In this document: piece by piece, positions 46,022 through 57,400 of the stretch
Layout of the letters: each line of letters begins with the position of its first letter
How positions within the stretch are numbered: the first letter of the stretch is position 1
Assembly (NCBI RefSeq): GCF_949987515.2
Contig: NC_082685.1
Location: forward strand, 27,854,168 to 27,918,167
Origin: Delphinus delphis
Lineage: Eukaryota; Chordata; Mammalia; Artiodactyla; Delphinidae
DNA length: 64,000 nt
Direction: 5' to 3'
Position numbers and translations under genes: made by a program
Notes under the pieces: generated by a model
Told to the model about the DNA's origin: nothing
Database searches by the model: none
The model's input: only the letters and a program-made list of their open reading frames with translations

Positions 46022-46902
46022 ATGAAGGAGCAAGGTAGAAAGCTACCAGACCAAAAAAAAGAAGAGGAAACAGGCAGTCTACCTGCAAAAGAATTCAGAG
46101 TAATGATAGTAAAGATGATCCAAAATCTTGGAACTAGACTGGAGACAATACAAGAAACGTTTAACAAGGACCTAGAAAAACGAAAGAGCAAATGAACCAT
46201 GTTAACACCATCTATTGTGAACATCACAATAAATGAAATGAAAAATTCTCTAGAAGGAGTCAAGAGCAGAATAACTGAGGCAGAAGAACGGATAAGTGAC
46301 CTGGAAGGTAAAATAGTGGAAATAACTACTGCAGAGCAGAATAACGAAAAAATAATTAAAAGAATTGAGGACAGTCTCAGAGACCTCTGGGACAACATTA
46401 AATGTACCAACATTCGAATAATAGGGGTCCCAGAAGAAGAAGAGAAAAAGAAAGGGACTGAGAAAATATTTGAAGAGATTATAGTTGAAAACTTCCCTAA
46501 TATGAGAAAGGAAATAGTCAATCAAGTCCAGGATGCGTAGAGAGTCCCAGAAAGGATAAATCCAAGGAGACACACGCCAAGGCACATATTAATAAACTAT
46601 CAAAATTTAAATATAAAGAAAAATACATTAAAAGCAACAAGGGAAAAGCAACAAATAACATATAAGGTAATCCCCATAAGGTTAACAGCTGATCTTTCAG
46701 CAGAAACTCTGCAAGCCAGAAGGGAGTGGCAGGACATATTTAAAGTGATGAAAGGGAAAAACCTAAACCAAGATTACTCTACCCAGCAAGGACCTCATTC
46801 ACATTTGATGGAGAAATCAAAACCTTTACAGACAAGCAAAAGCTAAGAGAATTCAGCACCACCAAACCAGTTTTACAACAAACACTAAAGGAACTTCTCT
46901 AG
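46022..46902 (+). pseudogene. L1 copy C ORF1, broken
   Basis: An ATG at 46022 is followed within six codons by an in-frame TAG ('MKEQGR' then stop). The coiled coil and RRM are open from 46,199 to 46,540 ('ITEAEERISDLEGKIVEITT', 'NIRIIGVPEEEEKKKGTEK'), then a stop ('QVQDA', TAG). The C-terminal domain follows with frameshifts ('aaaacctttacagacaagca') and ends at the TAG at 46900-46902. It is non-functional. Confidence 0.87.
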
Positions 46903-46960
46903 GCAGGAAACACAAGAGAAGGAGAAGAGCTACAATAACAAACCCAAAACAATTAAGAAA

Positions 46961-49900
46961 ACAGTAATAGGAACATACATATCGATAACTATCTTAAATG
47001 TAAATGGATTAAATGCTCCCACCAAAAGACATAGACTGGCTGAATGGATACAAAAACAAGACCCATATATATGCTGTCTACAAGAGACCCACTTCAGACC
47101 TAGGGACACATACAGACTGAAAGTGAGGGGATGGAAAAAGATATTCCATGAAAATGGAAATCAGAAGAAAGCTGGAGTAGCAATTCTCATATCAGACAAA
47201 ATAGACTTTAAAATAAAGACTATTACAAGGGACAAAGAAGGACACTACATAATGATCAAGAGATGAATCTAAGACGAAGATACAACAATTGTAAATATTT
47301 ATGCACCCAACATAGGAGCACCTCAATACATAAGGCAAATGCTAACAGCCATAAAAGGGGAAATTGACAGTAAGACAATCATAGTAGGGGACTTTAACAC
47401 CCGACTTTCACCAGTGGACAGATCATCCAAAATGAAAATAAATAAGGAAACACAAGCTTTAAATGATACATTAAACAAGATGGACTTCAGTGATATTTAT
47501 AGGACATTCCATCCCAAAACAACAGAATACACTTTCTTCTCATGTGCTCATGGAACATTTTCCAGGATAGATCATATCTTGGGTCACAAATCAAGCCTTG
47601 ATAAATTTAAGAAAATTGAAATCATATCAAGTATCTTTTCCAACCACAACACTCTAAGACTAGATATCAATTCCAGGAAAATATCTGTAAAAAATACAAA
47701 CACAAGGATGTTAAACAATACACTACTAAATAACCAAGAGATCTCTGAAGAAATCAAAAATACCTAGAAACAAATGACAATGAAAACACAACAACCAAAA
47801 ATCTATGGGATGCAGCAAAAGCAGTTCCAAGAGGGAAGTTTATAACAATACAATCCTACCTCAAGAAACAAGAAAAATCTCAAATAAACAACCTAACCTT
47901 ACACTTAAAGCAATTAGGGAAAGAAGAACAAAAAACCCCCAAAGTTAACAGGTGGAAAGAACTCATAAAGATCAGGTCAGAATTAAATGAAAAAGAAATG
48001 AAGGAAACCACAGCAAACACAATAAAACTAAAAGATGGTTTTTTGAGAAGATAAACAAAATTAATAAACCATTAGCCAGACTCATCAAGAATAAAAGGGA
48101 GAAGATTCAAATCAGTAGAATTAGAAATGAAAAAGAAGTAACAACTGACACTGCAGAAATACAAAGGATCCTGAGAGATTACTACAAGCAACTATATGCC
48201 CCTAAAATGGACAAGCTGGAAGAAATGGACAAATTCTTAAAAAGCACAACCTTCCGAGACTGAACCAGGAAAAAATAGAAAATATAAACAGACCAATCAC
48301 AAGCACTGAAATAGAGACTGATTAAAAATCTTCCAACAAACAAAAGCTCAGGACCAGATGGCTTCACATGTGACTTCTATGAAACATTTAGAGAAGAGCT
48401 AACGCCTATCCTTCTCAAACTCTTCCAAAATATAGCAGGAGGAACACTCCCAAACTCATTCTAGGAGGCCACCATCACCCTGATACCAAAACCAGACAAA
48501 GATGTCACAAAGAAAGAAAACTACAGGCCAATATCACTGATGAACATAGATGCAGAACTCCTCAACAGAATACTAGCAGACAGAATCCAACAGCACATTA
48601 AAAGGATCATGCACCATGATCAAGTTGGGTTTATCCCAGGAACGCAAGGATTCTTCAGTATACGCAAGTCAATCAATGTGATACACCATATTAACAGGTT
48701 GAAGGAGAAAAACCATATCATTATCTCAATAGCTGCAGAAAAAGCTTTCGACAAAATTCAACACCAATTTATGATAAAAACCCTCCAGAAAGTAGACATA
48801 GAGGGAACTTACCTCAACATAATAAAGACCATATATGACAATCCCACAGCCAACATTGTTCTCAGTAGTGAAAAACTGAAACCATTTCCTCTAAGATCAG
48901 GAAAAAGACAAGGTTGTCTACTCTCACCACTATTATTCAACATAATTTTGGAAGTTTAACCACAGCAATCACAGAAGAAGAAGAAATAAAAGGAATCCAA
49001 ATCGGAAAAGAAGAAGTAAAGCTGTCACTGTTAGCAGATGGCACGATACTATACATAGAGAATCCTAAAGATGCTACCAGAAAAATACTAGAGCTAATCA
49101 AGGAATTTGGTAAAGTTGCAGGATACAAAATTAATGCACAGGAATCTCTTGCATTCCTATACACTAATGATGAAAACTCTGAAAGAGAAATTAAGGAAAC
49201 ACTCCCATTTACAACTGCAACAAAAAGAATAGAATACCTAGGAATAAACCTACCTAAGGAGACAAAAGACCTGTACTCAGAAAACTATAAGACACTGATG
49301 AAAGAAATTAAAGATGCTACAAACAGATGGAGAAATTATACCATGTTCTTGGATTGGAAGAATCAATATTGTGAAAATGACTGTACTACACAAAGCAATC
49401 TACAGATTCAATGCAATCCCTATCAAACTACCAATGGCATTTTTTACAGAACTAGAACAAAGAATCTTAAAATTAGTATGGAGACACCAAAGACCCCAAA
49501 TAGCCAAAGCAGTCTTGAGGGAAAAAAACGCAGCTGGAGGAATCAGACTCCCTGACTTCAGACTGTACTATAGAGCTACAGTAATCAAGACAGTATGGTA
49601 CTGGCACAGAAACAGAAATATAGATCAATGGAACAGGATAGAAAGCCCAAAGATAAACCCACGTACATATGGTCACCTTATCTTTGATAAAGGAGACAAG
49701 AATATACAATGGAGAAAAGACAGCCTCTTCAATAAGTGGTGCTGGGAAAACTGGACAGGTACATGTAAAGGTATGAGATTAGATCACTCCCTAACACCAT
49801 ACACAAAAATAAACTCAAAATGGATTAAAGACCTAAATGTAAGGCCAGATACTAGCAAACTCTTAGAGGAAAACATAGGCAGAACACTCTATGACATAAA

Positions 49901-50755
49901 TCACAGCAAGATCCTTTTTGACCCACCTCCTAGAGAAATGGAAATAAAAACAAAAATAAACAAATGGGACCTAATGAAACTTAGAAGCTCTTGCACAGCA
50001 AAGGACACCATAAACAAGACGAAAAGACAACCCTCAGAATGGGAGAAAATATTTGCAAATGAAGCAACGGACAAAAGATTAATCTCCAAAATTTACAAGC
50101 AGTTCATGCAGCTCAATATCAAAAAAAGAAGCAGCCCAATCCAAAAATGGGCAGAAGACTTAAATAGACATTTCTCCAAAGAAGATATACAGATTGCCAA
50201 CAAACACATGAAAGGATGTTCACCATCACTAATCATTAGAGAAATGCAAATCAAACTACAATGAGGTATTACCTCACACCAGTCAGGATGGCCATCATCA
50301 AAAAATCTACAAACAATAAATGCTGGAGAGGGTGTGGAGAAAAGGGAACCCTCTTGCAATGTTGGTGGGAATGTAAATTGATACAGCCACTATGGAGAAC
50401 AGTATGGAGGTTCCTTAAAACACTAAAAATAGAACTACCATATGACGCAGCAATCCCACTCCTGGGCATATACCCTGAGAAAACTATAATTCAAAAAGAG
50501 TCATGTACCACAATGTTCATTGCAGCACTATTTACAATAGCCAGGACATGGAAGCAACCTAAGTGTCCATCGACAGATGAGTGGATAAAGAAGATGTGGC
50601 ACAGAAATACAATGGAATATTACTCAGTCATAAAAAGAAATGAAATTGAGTTATTTGCAATGAGGTGGACGGACCTAGAGTCTGTCATACAGAGTGAAGT
50701 AAGTCAGAAAGAGAAAAACAAATACCATCTGCTAACACATATATACAGAATCTAA
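46961..50755 (+). pseudogene. L1 copy C ORF2, catalytically dead
   Basis: The ATG of copy B is ACA here (46961), so the usual start is lost. The endonuclease retains 'QETH', 'GDFNT' and 'SRIDH', but the final 'SDHN' reads 'SNHN'; two stops fall near 47,265. The RT has motif A changed from the expected [10 protein letters not shown] (as in copy A) to '[10 protein letters not shown]' (48,540-48,959 frame), and motif C reads 'LADGTILY' where FADDM is expected (about 49,035). Both therefore lose catalytic aspartates. The C-terminal part is long and open (49314-50264, then 50261-50755), ending with the Cys-rich segment '[18 protein letters not shown]'. Frameshifts separate all pieces. Confidence 0.9.
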
Positions 50756-51126
50756 AAAAAAGAAAAGGTTCTGAAGAACTTAGGGGCAGGACAGGAATAA
50801 AGATGCAGACGTAGAGAATGGACTTGAGGACATGGGGAGGGGGAAGGGTAAGCTGGGACAAAGTGAGAGAGTAGCATGGACATATATACACTACCAAATG
50901 TAAAATAGATAGCTAGTGGGAAGCAGCTGCATAGCACAGGGAGATCAGTTCAGTGCTTTGTGACCACCTAGAGGGGTGGGATGCGGGGGTGGGAGGGAGA
51001 TGCAAGAGGGGGGAGATATGGTGATACATGTATATGTATAGCTGATTCACTTTATTATAAAGCAGAAACTAACACACCATTGTAAACAATTATACTCCAG
51101 TTAAAATGTTTAAAAAAAAAAAAAGT

Positions 51127-51245
51127 TTCCCAGCTTTGCCATTAAGTAGCTGTGTGACTTCAGACAAATCACTTTCCCTCTCTGTTCGTTTATTCAGTTT
51201 TAAAATAAAGTTCTAGAGGGCTCTATCTAGCTCCAAGTTTAGGTT
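51127..51245 (+). repeat. MIR SINE fragment
   Basis: Forward MIR: 'agctttgccattaagtagct', 'gtgtgacttcagacaaatca', 'cagttttaaaataaagttct'. It directly follows the L1 copy C tail. Confidence 0.65.
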
Positions 51246-51692
51246 TTTAACATGCCCTACCATCATACAGAGATTTCTTGATACTGTTTCCAACATGTGG
51301 AGGACTAATTTCATCAGTTATCTTTCTATAACATGGTTCAACATTTAGGTGGTTTAACTGCTTGCTATAGCCACCTCCTGGAGCATTGCAGTGTACATTA
51401 GCAAGGGCTCTGGTGTGTCCTGCAGAGAAAAAAATGAATTTAATTTTGTTTTTGCTCTGTTTTCGTATGTTTTGACCACAGAATGATATGTTTGACTGAA
51501 CACCTGATAAATAGCTCATGATTTGGGGAGTGTTGATGTCACAGATTGTCTTCTAAAGAGCAAGAATTAATGGGGAGAGGATGCTCTTAGAGAAGTGCTG
51601 TACTAACCCTCTGAGACCCGGAAATGGAGAAGTTGAAAGGGAAGTGCATAAGAGTGACCAAGGATATGGAAAGGAGCAGCTGGAGGGTGATG
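51246..51692. other. No gene or clear repeat seen
   Basis: Unique-looking sequence. No supported gene. Confidence 0.45.
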
Positions 51693-51705
51693 AAAATGAG
51701 TAGTC

Positions 51706-51908
51706 TAGGGCTTCCCTGGTGGCGCAGTGGTTGAGAGTCTGCCTGCCGATGCAGGGGACACGGGTTCGTGCCCCAGTCTGGGAAGGTCCCACATGCCACG
51801 GAGTGGCTGGGCCCGTGAGCCATGGCCACTGAGCCTGCGTGTCCGGAGCCTGTGCTCCGCAACGGGAGAGGCCACAACAGTGAGAGGCCCGCGTACCGCA
51901 AAAAAAAA
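51706..51908 (+). mobile_element. CHR-type SINE with exact 13-bp TSD
   Basis: Forward SINE from 'gggcttccctggtggcgcag' (head G-run at about 51,708) to the A-tail. The exact duplication 'aaaatgagtagtc' lies at 51693-51705 and 51909-51921. Confidence 0.96.
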
Positions 51909-51921
51909 AAAATGAGTAGTC

Positions 51922-52442
51922 ATTTTGGAGTGGGCTGAAGAGGAAGGAGGGGCAAGTGACTTCCTTTGGAATGTATATTCTAAGACCCTCAGAGTTGCCT
52001 GCATACTCTCCCTACCATCCCCAGCTCCTTGTGGAGCCACTGCAAAGTAGATTTCTGCACAGCCATCAGTCTGCATATTCTGCTTGGCTTTGGATATCTC
52101 TAATTGGATTATTAGCAGTTGGGAGTCTTTCTATTGCCTTGGCTTAGTATCTCCTATTGTGTGCAGGAGAAGGAGATTTGATGGGGGAGTTTCCGTAGGT
52201 ACAAAGTTCCTTCGAGGCTGGACCTCCCCGTTCAGGGCCCAGTTTTATGATATTTGAGGGAGTTCAGGTCATTGCAATCATTTTCACTAGCAAAGCTAGC
52301 TTTGTTGCTTTTTTCTGTACATAAATTTACAAATACTTCAAAAGATAAGACACTACATAAAAATTTGAAGAAAAAAGTAAAGAGAACTGACTTTTACTGC
52401 CTGTGATAACCACTTCAATTTGATAACCACCTACCGTTTGTC

Positions 52443-52444
<2 letters not shown>
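51922..52444. other. No gene or clear repeat seen
   Basis: Unique-looking. The last 130 bp (about 52,310-52,444) may be old L1 3' sequence, but this is unsure. Confidence 0.4.
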
Positions 52445-52502
<58 letters not shown>

Positions 52503-52512
52503 TACATATGCA
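52445..52512. repeat. (TA)25 plus short CA/TA compound microsatellite
   Basis: Perfect TA repeat at 52445-52494, then 'cacacacatacatatg'. Expected to be unstable in length and prone to DNA unpairing. Confidence 0.98.
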
Positions 52513-52542
52513 TCCACAATTGCATAAATGGGATCATAATTT

Positions 52543-52870
52543 TTTGTAGGCAGTGCCCTCAAAGATATCCACATCCTAATCCCCAGAACCTGTGAAGATG
52601 TTACATTACATGGCAAATGGAAATGAAAATAGCAGATAGAACTAAGGTTGTTGATCAGCTGACCTTAAAATAGGAAGATTATCTTGGATTATTTAAGTGG
52701 GCCCAACATAGTCACAAGCGTCCTTCAACGTGGACAGTGGGGGCAGAAGAGTCAGTGTCAAAGCGATGTGATGTGAGAAAGACTCCACCAAGTCATTGCT
52801 GGCTTTGGAGATGGAGAAAGGGGCCACCAGCCAAGGAATGTGGGTGGCCCCTAAAGACTGGAAAAGCATG
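52543..52870 (+). mobile_element. MaLR (MLT1-type) LTR fragment
   Basis: 'gccctcaaagatatccacat', 'cctaatccccagaacctgtg', 'atgttacattacatggcaaa', 'attatcttggattatttaag', 'gggcccaacatagtcacaag', 'gccaccagccaaggaatgtg'. This is the layout of a MaLR LTR, forward. The 3' part is missing. Confidence 0.8.
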
Positions 52871-53168
52871 TAAAACTAATACATGCTGTAAATACTGTTA
52901 TTATGAAAGATACTTCCCCCAAGTTTCTCAACCCTCCTTTCCTTGTCTCTACATCCCCATCACACAAAACAGTTTTAATGACAGTATTAGGTTGGCCAAA
53001 ATGTTCGTTGTTTTTTTTCTGTAAGATGGCTCTAGTAGCTCTTAGTTGTCTTTAACTTCATTTGAAACAATTTTGTTAGATTGTATATGACAGCTGTCAT
53101 GTCAGTGTGCTTTTTAAAAAAAGACATCAAAATTGGTGAATTTTTGTATAGCCATTTTAATATTGAAG

Positions 53169-54212
53169 ATGGAAGAAAAAAAGGCAAGATTTTCAGCATA
53201 TTATGCTTTATTATTTCACGAAAAGTTAAAATGCAACTGAAATGCAAAAAAAAGATTTGTGCAGTGTATGGAAAAAAGATTTGTGCAGTGTATGGAGAAG
53301 GTGCTGTGACTGATTGAACGTGTCAAAAGTGGTTAGCGAAGTTTCATGCTAGAGATTTCTCTCTGGACGATGCTCCATGGTTGCGTAGACCAGTTGAAGG
53401 TGATAGAGATCAAATTGAGACACTAATTGAGAATAATCAACATTATACCACGCGGGAGATAGCCGACATACTCAAAATATCCAAGTCAAGCGTTGAAAAT
53501 CATTTGCACCAGCTTGGTTATGTTCATCACTTTGATGTTTGGGTTCCACATAAGTTAAGTAAATAAAATCTTCTTGACCATATTTCCGCATGCAATTCTC
53601 TACATAAACGTAATGAAAACGTTCCGTTTTTAAAACAAATTTTGACGGGCGATGAAAAGTGGATACTGTACAATAATATGGAATGGAAGAGTTCATGGGG
53701 CAAGTGAAATGAACCACCACCAATCACACCAAATAAAGGTCTTCATCCAAAGAAGGTGATGTTGTGTATATGGTGGGATTGGAAGGGAGTCCTCTATTAT
53801 GAGCTCCTCTGGAAAACCAAACGATTAATTCTAACAAATACTCCCAATTAGACCAACTGAAAGCAGCACTCGACGAAAAGCGTCCAGAATTAGTCAACAG
53901 AAAATGCATAATCTTCCATCAGGATAATGCAAGACTGTATGTTTCTTTGATGACCAGGCAAAAACTGTTACAGCTTGTTTGGGAAGTTCTGATTCTTTCA
54001 CCATATTCATCAGACATTGCACCTTCAGATTTCCATTTATTTAGGTCTTTACAAAATTCTCTTAATGGAAAAAATTTCAATTCCCTGGAAGACTTTAAAA
54101 GGCACCTGGAACAGTTCTTTGCTCAAAAAGTTTTGGGAAGATGGAATTATGAAGTTGCTTGAAAAAATAGCAGAAGGTAGTGGAACAAAAAGGTGAATAC
54201 GTTGTTCAGTAA
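53169..54212 (+). pseudogene. Mariner transposase, broken (DD34D recognisable)
   Basis: A 348-codon span, matching the usual mariner length. The probable ATG is at 53169 ('MEEKKARFSAYYALLFHEK'), and a frameshift follows. The helix-turn-helix block is open at 53,381-53,566 ('YTTREIADILKISKSSVENH', then 'LHQLGYV'). After a stop at 53,564 the same frame gives catalytic 'LTGDEKWILY' (D codon at about 53,651), a stop near 53,705, then 'HPKKVMLCIWWDWKGVLYYE'. A frameshift near 53,820 leads to 'FHQDNAR' (second D at 53,923) and 'YSSDIAPSDFHLF', whose last D lies 34 residues further on. The terminal 'EYVVQ' stop is at 54,210-54,212. It is non-functional because of several stops and shifts. Confidence 0.88.
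53248..53295 (+). repeat. Perfect 24-bp tandem duplication in the transposase
   Basis: The 24-bp unit ending 'gatttgtgcagtgtatgg' occurs twice (53248-53271 and 53272-53295), duplicating an 8-codon 'KKICAVYG' segment in phase. Confidence 0.97.
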
Positions 54213-54312
54213 AGTTCTTGGTGAAAATGAAAAATGCGTCTTTTATTTTTACTTAAAAACCGAAAGCACTTTTTGGCCCAGTACCTTTTCATGCACTTTC
54301 ATGCTTATACAG

Positions 54313-54313
<1 letters not shown>

Positions 54314-54346
<33 letters not shown>

Positions 54347-54347
54347 A
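54314..54347. repeat. (CA)n microsatellite
   Basis: Pure CA repeat of about 27 bp followed by 'tcacaca'. Confidence 0.95.
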
Positions 54348-55953
54348 GATGATTTTGAAATTATTTTATAAAAATGGAAGCACAATTCCTATTTGCATCA
54401 CACTTAAACTTTTCAGATTGTTTTTACAATTAAATATGGCTACAGGTGATAAAGTTGGGACCAGAGTCAGACTGCCTTACTAGGATTTTCTTGGTTGTCT
54501 GAATGGAGCCTACGGATAAAGCTGACATCGTAGAAAGTAGAAAGGAGAGATGCAGAGAGCCCAAGCTACTGGAGAGAGTGTTTGAGCTCTTGCATCAAGC
54601 ATTGCTGTCTGTACTTGAGAGCCACTTCTGGACTTCTCAGCTTCATGGGTCAATACGTTCCCTTTATATTTAAGCCATTTTGAAGAGAATTTTTTTTTTT
54701 GGTAACATAGCAACACATTGTCCTAACTGAGATATAAACTCTAAAAAGTCTGTTCCTCTTTAGCTACTATTACAAGGTTTGGGAGGCTAGATGGCTTATC
54801 AGCTCCTTCCCTTACCCTACCACCTTTCAAACCCTGCCTACTATTTTAGTCAAAAGACAGAAACCCAGTGAAACAGCCTGGCACATACCAAAAACAAAAC
54901 AAAACAAAACAAAACAAATAAAAAAGGTTTATAAGCTCATGAAACCAGGAGGTAGAGAACCAGGAAACACCACAGAAGCTGCCCTCTCAGCTTAATTATC
55001 TTTCCATTTTCTCTGAGCAGCTCTCTTCAGTGGACTGGAACTGTGACTGCAGGCAGTGCTCAGCTCATGTCCTCAAAGTATTGCAAGCAAATAAGAAGGA
55101 GCACTTCTCAGTCGCAACTTTGGTTTGGAAAATCTAGGGCAAGAATTCTGATTGGCTGGCTTGGGTCATGTGCTCACCCCTTGGACTAATCTCTGTGCAC
55201 AGGTGATGAGAAGCTACGATTGGCCCAGCCTGGTCACTGATCCACCTCCATGGCCACAGCACAGACATTTCCACAGGATTATCATGAGTGCATTATAGAC
55301 AAAGTTGACAGTTGATAGAGGAGACTGAATCCAAGAAAAGTAAATCAGAGAGCTCTTGGATTTTCAGTCTTCCCCTGTTGGGTTTCTGAGGTTTCTTACT
55401 AAAATACCAGTGAAATTTAGGACAAAGTGAGGTCCTTATGATGTACCATTAAGTGAGGAAAAACGAGATACAGACAAGTAACATGAGATGCATGATTTGT
55501 CTCAGACATTTAACTTTTAATATAGGTTGAGGCCAGAGGCTAAGACTGAAGACTCTTCTTGCCCCATGGCATGCTCCCTGATAGGCTGGTAATTTTTAGA
55601 GGTTGCAGGCCCACCTCTGGGCATAAATGCCTTGCAAATGCTCATGTTCCTAGTATTTTCCTGGGACAATGGTTCTGGCTGTTGTCTTTTCTGTCCCTTC
55701 CTGCTGGACGAGTCCTAGTCCTCCGCCTGGCATAAGACTGGATGGCATTTTGAGTCAAGCTGTCTCTTGGAAGCTGAAGCTGTTATGAGAGGCTGGGTAG
55801 GGAGGGTGGGACAACTGGCATTCAGCTGAGTGGGAAGATGAGGAACAGCTGCTCAAGAGAGTGTTTGCAAAGTATGTGAAAGATAAAAGAAAAATCGTGA
55901 AAAGTGTGTGTGTGTATGTGTGTTTGTGTAACTGAGTGTGTCCATATAACATT
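54348..55953. other. Mostly unique sequence
   Basis: No supported gene. It contains a (AAAAC)5 pentanucleotide run at about 54,890-54,917, a T-run at about 54,690-54,700 and an impure GT run at 55,902-55,928. Confidence 0.45.
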
Positions 55954-55968
55954 CAGTTTATTTATTTA

Positions 55969-56316
55969 TTTAATTAAATTAATTTATTTATTTTTGGCTG
56001 CATTGGGTCTTCGTTGCCACACGCGGGCTCTCTCTAGTTGTGGCGAGCGGGGGCTACTCTTCGTTGTGGTGCGCAAGCTTCTCATTATGGTGGCTTCTCT
56101 TGCTGCGGAGCACTGGCTCTAGGCACGTGGGCTTCAGTAGTTGTGGCACGTGAACTCAGTAGTTGTGGCTCACGGGCTGTAGAGCACAGGCTCAGTGGTT
56201 GTAACACATGGGCTTAGTTGCTCCGCGACAGGTGGGATCTTCCTGGACCATGGCTTGAACGCGTGTCCCCTGCATTGGCAGGCGGATTCTTAACTACTGC
56301 GCCACCAGGGAAGCCC
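55969..56316 (-). mobile_element. Long CHR-type SINE (reverse) with exact 15-bp TSD
   Basis: Reverse long-form SINE. The tail is 'aattaaattaatttatttat' and the head ends 'gccaccagggaagccc'. The exact duplication 'cagtttatttattta' lies at 55954-55968 and 56317-56331. Confidence 0.95.
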
Positions 56317-56331
56317 CAGTTTATTTATTTA

Positions 56332-56689
56332 AAATGCTTTGTTCTTTAACAACCAGACTCTTCTGTCTTCTGAATGTTTCTAGAGCCCATGCTCTCTTCC
56401 TTGAGATCATCCTCCTATACAAGCCTAGAGAGGAGACTAAAGGCCTGGGAGCCCCAAACCTTCCACAAATGATGGGTGGCTTCTCTCTCTTTGAGGCCTC
56501 CATCATGCCATTTAAAACGTGTCAATGCTTACAGTACCTCTGTGTCCATGAAGTAGTCCTTGCCTCTTTCTCATTTATGCACCTTAGGTGGTTTGTAGGT
56601 AGGTCCCAGTGACTTGCTCATTTCAGGTTTACTTCAGCTACCAGTCCTAGTGATGAAACAGACACTGCTTCTGAGCTCCTATTATGTGT
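56332..56689. other. No gene or clear repeat seen
   Basis: Unique-looking. A 92-codon plus frame (56334-56612) has no recognisable domain. Confidence 0.4.
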
Positions 56690-56860
56690 GTAGACTGTGG
56701 AGTCAGACACCTTGACTTCAAATACTGGTCCTTCCAGAACATTGGCACCCCAGCCCGGCTGTGCTGTCGCCCACTGTATGTGACCTTGTCAATCGCTGAA
56801 TGTTATTGGGATCCCATTTCCTCGTTTTAAAATGTAGGCAATGATGTGTCATTTGATATC
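56690..56860 (+). repeat. MIR SINE fragment
   Basis: Forward MIR, diverged: 'ctgtggagtcagacaccttg', 'tatgtgaccttgtcaatcgc', 'ccatttcctcgttttaaaat'. Confidence 0.55.
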
Positions 56861-56945
56861 CTCACATGATTATTGTTAAGGACACATGAAAGATGAAGGA
56901 AAAAATAAAATCAAGATGAATAACATGCTTATAAAAACCCAGGGA

Positions 56946-57152
56946 GGGCTTCCCTGGTGGCACAGTGGTTGAGAGTCCACCTGCCGATGCAGGGGACGCG
57001 GGTTCGTGCCCTGGTCCGGGAGGATCCCACATGCCGCGGAGCGGCTGGGCCCGTGCGCCATGGCCACTGAGCCTGCGCGTCCAGAGCCTGTGCTCCGCAA
57101 TGGGAGAGGCAACAACAGTGAGAGGCCCACGTACCGAGAAAAAAAAAAAAAC
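56946..57152 (+). mobile_element. CHR-type SINE
   Basis: Forward SINE from 'gggcttccctggtggcacag' to the A-tail. The duplications 'aaacccaggga' (56935-56945) and 'aaacccagaga' (57153-57163) differ at one site. Confidence 0.95.
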
Positions 57153-57261
57153 AAACCCAGAGATTTTTACTGATGTCAGACCCAACTTGGTCGCTCTTCT
57201 TGGGTACTTCCCCGCTTGTTACTAGCAAGGCACAATGGAGGGCTGAACTTGCCATCTACAT

Positions 57262-57400
57262 GCCACAGTTCAAAACTTAGCTCTAGGACCTTGGCAAGTC
57301 ATATCTCTTTTCTGGACTTACATTTCCTTCTCTGTGAAACTGGAACAATTACCCCTGCCCTCCCTACCAAAAAATTTGTCATGAAAATCAGGTGAAATCA
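57262..57400 (+). repeat. MIR SINE fragment
   Basis: Forward MIR: 'aaaacttagctctaggacct', 'tggcaagtcatatctctttt', 'cttctctgtgaaactggaac'. Confidence 0.6.

Larger units (their letters stand above)
45880..51115 (+). mobile_element. L1 LINE copy C, nearly full-length coding region
   Basis: Forward L1. The leader is recognisable from about 45,880 (shared with copy A), then ORF1 (46022-46902), a 58-bp spacer, ORF2 (46961-50755), then about 360 bp of 3'UTR ending in an A-run at about 51,108-51,124. ORF2 keeps nearly the full nucleotide length (about 3.8 kb) but is interrupted by many stops and frameshifts. The 3' end matches copy B and the stub at 14,382. Confidence 0.93.
52987..54281 (+). mobile_element. 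Mariner DNA transposon, near full length
   Basis: Tc1/mariner element of about 1.3 kb, the standard size. The left end 'ttaggttggccaaaatgttc' follows a TA at 52985-52986. The right end 'aaaccgaaagcactttttgg' plus 'cccag' runs up to a TA at 54282-54283, an eroded inverted copy of the left end. It contains one transposase gene remnant (53169-54212). Bovine and other cetartiodactyl genomes are known to carry mariners with this 'GGTTGGCCAAAA' end, and mariners are known for horizontal transfer. It is decayed, so not a recent arrival. Confidence 0.92.

Noticed and set aside
45604..46521. 305-codon minus-strand frame, Ser/Phe/Leu-rich and membrane-like
   Set aside because: It is antisense to L1 copy C ORF1. 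The same antisense pattern occurs opposite ORF1 in copies A and B, so it is a shadow.
52445..52494. TATA-like promoter
   Set aside because: It is a (TA)25 microsatellite with no downstream gene.
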